A stretch of DNA of 34,682 nt. Source: an uncultured Lachnospiraceae bacterium. GTDB lineage: Bacteria; Bacillota; Clostridia; Lachnospirales; Lachnospiraceae. The DNA lies in assembly GCA_947178125.1 (NCBI GenBank), contig CAMWXB010000045.1, positions 1 through 34,682 of the forward strand, written 5' to 3'. Position 1 is the stretch's first letter. The number at the start of each line of letters is the position of its first letter. Under the pieces are notes generated by a model that did not search any database, was not told the DNA's origin, and worked only from the letters and a program-made list of their open reading frames with translations. This document shows positions 33,697 to 34,682 of this stretch, in pieces. The translations under genes were made by a program, and so were the position numbers.

Positions 33697-34491
33697 TCAT
33701 CCTGCAATATCTGAAGCAGGCCGGCCCTGCAGCCGGAATAATTTCTCCGCATTTCCATGTGTTACCGCAAGCACCTCTTCATAATCAAGCCCCTTCAGCG
33801 CCGCGATCTCTTTTGCTATATAAGGCAGATTCAACGACGAGTTACGTTTTCCACGATTCGGTTCCGGCGCAAGATACGGACTGTCCGTTTCCAACAGGAT
33901 CCTGTCCATCGGTATATAGCTTACCGCTTCTTTCAATTTTCTGGCATTCGCAAAAGTCACAACACCGCCGATACCAAAGTAATAGCCCATTTCCAGATAT
34001 TCCCGTGCAGTCTCCTTTGTATAGGAAAAACAATGCACCACGCCGCCGGTGGTTTCCGCATGAGAGTTTTTCATGATATCCAGCGTATCTCTGGCCGCAT
34101 CTCTGGAATGAATAACGACAGGAAGCTTTACCTCTTTCGCCATCTCCAGCTGCCTTTCAAACCACTTTTTCTGAACGGACGGTTCCGGCTCTTTCCAGTG
34201 ATAATCCAGTCCGATTTCCCCGACTGCCACGACCTTCTCCAAAGCACAGCGCTCTTTTAACCACAGCAGGCCCGCCTCCGTCAGTTCTCCCGTTTCACTC
34301 GGATGCACGCCTATTGCACCATAAAGAAAGGAATATTTTTCCACAAGCGCAAGCGTCCTTCTGCAGCTTTCCAGACTTGCGCCTATGTTGAGCACCATAT
34401 CGATTCCGTTTTCCGCAAAAGAACGCAGTAATGCGTCTCTGTCCTCATCAAATGCCTCATCGTCGTAATGCGCATGACTCTCAAATATCAT
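33697..34491 (-). CDS. tatD: TatD family metal-dependent hydrolase (DNase)
   Basis: A 264-residue TIM-barrel hydrolase. Metal ligands are seen in ESHAHYDDEAF, GEIGLDYHW, VIHSRDA, HCFSY and the C-terminal ETDSPYLAPEPNRGKRN. Proteins of this family are 3'-5' nucleases with roles in DNA repair or RNA/D-aminoacyl quality control. The length is typical. The start ATG 34491 follows AGG. It is transcribed from the minus-direction promoter at 34566-34594 and leads directly into rsmA. Confidence 0.94.
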   Translation of the reverse strand: MIFESHAHYDDEAFDEDRDALLRSFAENGIDMVLNIGASLESCRRTLALVEKYSFLYGAIGVHPSETGELTEAGLLWLKERCALEKVVAVGEIGLDYHWKEPEPSVQKKWFERQLEMAKEVKLPVVIHSRDAARDTLDIMKNSHAETTGGVVHCFSYTKETAREYLEMGYYFGIGGVVTFANARKLKEAVSYIPMDRILLETDSPYLAPEPNRGKRNSSLNLPYIAKEIAALKGLDYEEVLAVTHGNAEKLFRLQGRPASDIAG

Positions 34492-34549
34492 CTTTTTACC
34501 TGTTCCTTTCCGGGTTGTTACAAAAAGTTAAAAAAATCTTAAAAAACAC

Positions 34550-34578
34550 TTGCAAATCAAAAAACATTATACTATAAT
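34550..34578 (+). promoter_or_regulatory. Sigma-A promoter of tRNA-Lys
   Basis: TTGCAA (34550-34555), a 17-base spacer and TATAAT (34573-34578). Transcription should start about 30 bases before the tRNA. Confidence 0.8.
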
Positions 34579-34594
34579 AACTCTTGCATTGCAA
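34566..34594 (-). promoter_or_regulatory. Sigma-A promoter of tatD-rsmA, overlapping the tRNA promoter
   Basis: On the minus strand TTGCAA (34589-34594), 17 bases and TATAAT (34566-34571) mirror the tRNA promoter exactly. The two -10 boxes form the palindrome ATTATA-C-TATAAT, and each lies in the spacer of the other promoter. Confidence 0.7.
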
Positions 34595-34614
34595 AATAGA
34601 AATAATTTGGACAT

Positions 34615-34682
34615 GCGCCTTTAGCTCAGTTGGTAGAGCACCTGACTCTTAATCAGGGTGTCCAGGGTTCGAGCCCCTGAAG
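34615..34682 (+). tRNA. tRNA-Lys(CUU), 3' end cut by the window edge
   Basis: Acceptor strand GCGCCTT, D-arm TAGCTCAGTTGGTAGAGC, anticodon stem CCTGA/TCAGG with loop CTCTTAA (anticodon CTT at 34648-34650), and T-arm CAGGG-TTCGAGC-CCCTG. Only the first three bases of the 3' acceptor strand (AAG) are inside the window. Confidence 0.93.

Noticed and set aside
1..34682. CRISPR array, IS element, prophage or defence island
   Set aside because: No regularly spaced repeats, transposase, integrase or restriction genes were seen; the accessory content is limited to the pilus and flagellin genes.

Overview
The window reads as a chromosomal segment of a motile, spore-forming, monoderm Firmicute, most likely a Lachnospiraceae-type clostridium. 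The pointers are: AT-leaning DNA with strong GGAGG ribosome sites; a BofA-family sporulation gene next to a YaaL/DUF2508 gene; a two-subunit iron-sulfur fumarase; flagellins with FliS; and a Tad pilus locus of the clostridial kind (no outer-membrane secretin). Apart from one short gene (20396-20680) and a tRNA at the right edge, everything is on the minus strand, so operons read from right to left. All calls come from reading the sequence and translations; no database search was run.

Right to left. A truncated tRNA-Lys (+) and the tatD-rsmA pair (-) share a nearly symmetrical overlapping promoter region. Next is a two-gene unit: a 925-residue TPR/acidic/repeat protein with a degenerate AAA-like C-terminus, followed by glycogen branching enzyme glgB. 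Then comes a flagellin gene broken by an in-frame TAG and two compensating frameshifts (25911-27635). An apparently intact flagellar unit follows: a large protein with a FliK-like C-terminus, a 470-residue flagellin and fliS, preceded by a sigma-D-like promoter. YaaL and BofA are divergent, and bofA has a good sigma-E-like promoter.

The centre (9736-19823) is a compact Tad/Flp pilus operon: prepilin peptidase, TadZ-like, TadA ATPase, TadB, TadC, a 62-residue Flp pilin, a DUF5702-like protein, a TadE-like pseudopilin with two Cys/His repeats, a second prepilin peptidase, another TadE-like pseudopilin, and a membrane FHA protein whose N-terminus resembles a pseudokinase. It has its own promoter and a hairpin-rich leader.

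Left of it, a probable metabolic operon carries a GH51 arabinofuranosidase, a Cys-rich small protein, a rhomboid protease, an FMN-reductase/SCP2 fusion, a HIT protein and both fumarase subunits. Next come tRNA-Ser(GCU) with a clear promoter and terminator, a DJ-1/PfpI protein, an unrecognised 362-residue protein, and a polytopic membrane protein split by a G9 tract, which may be a phase-variable switch. I see no IS element, CRISPR array, prophage or rRNA.
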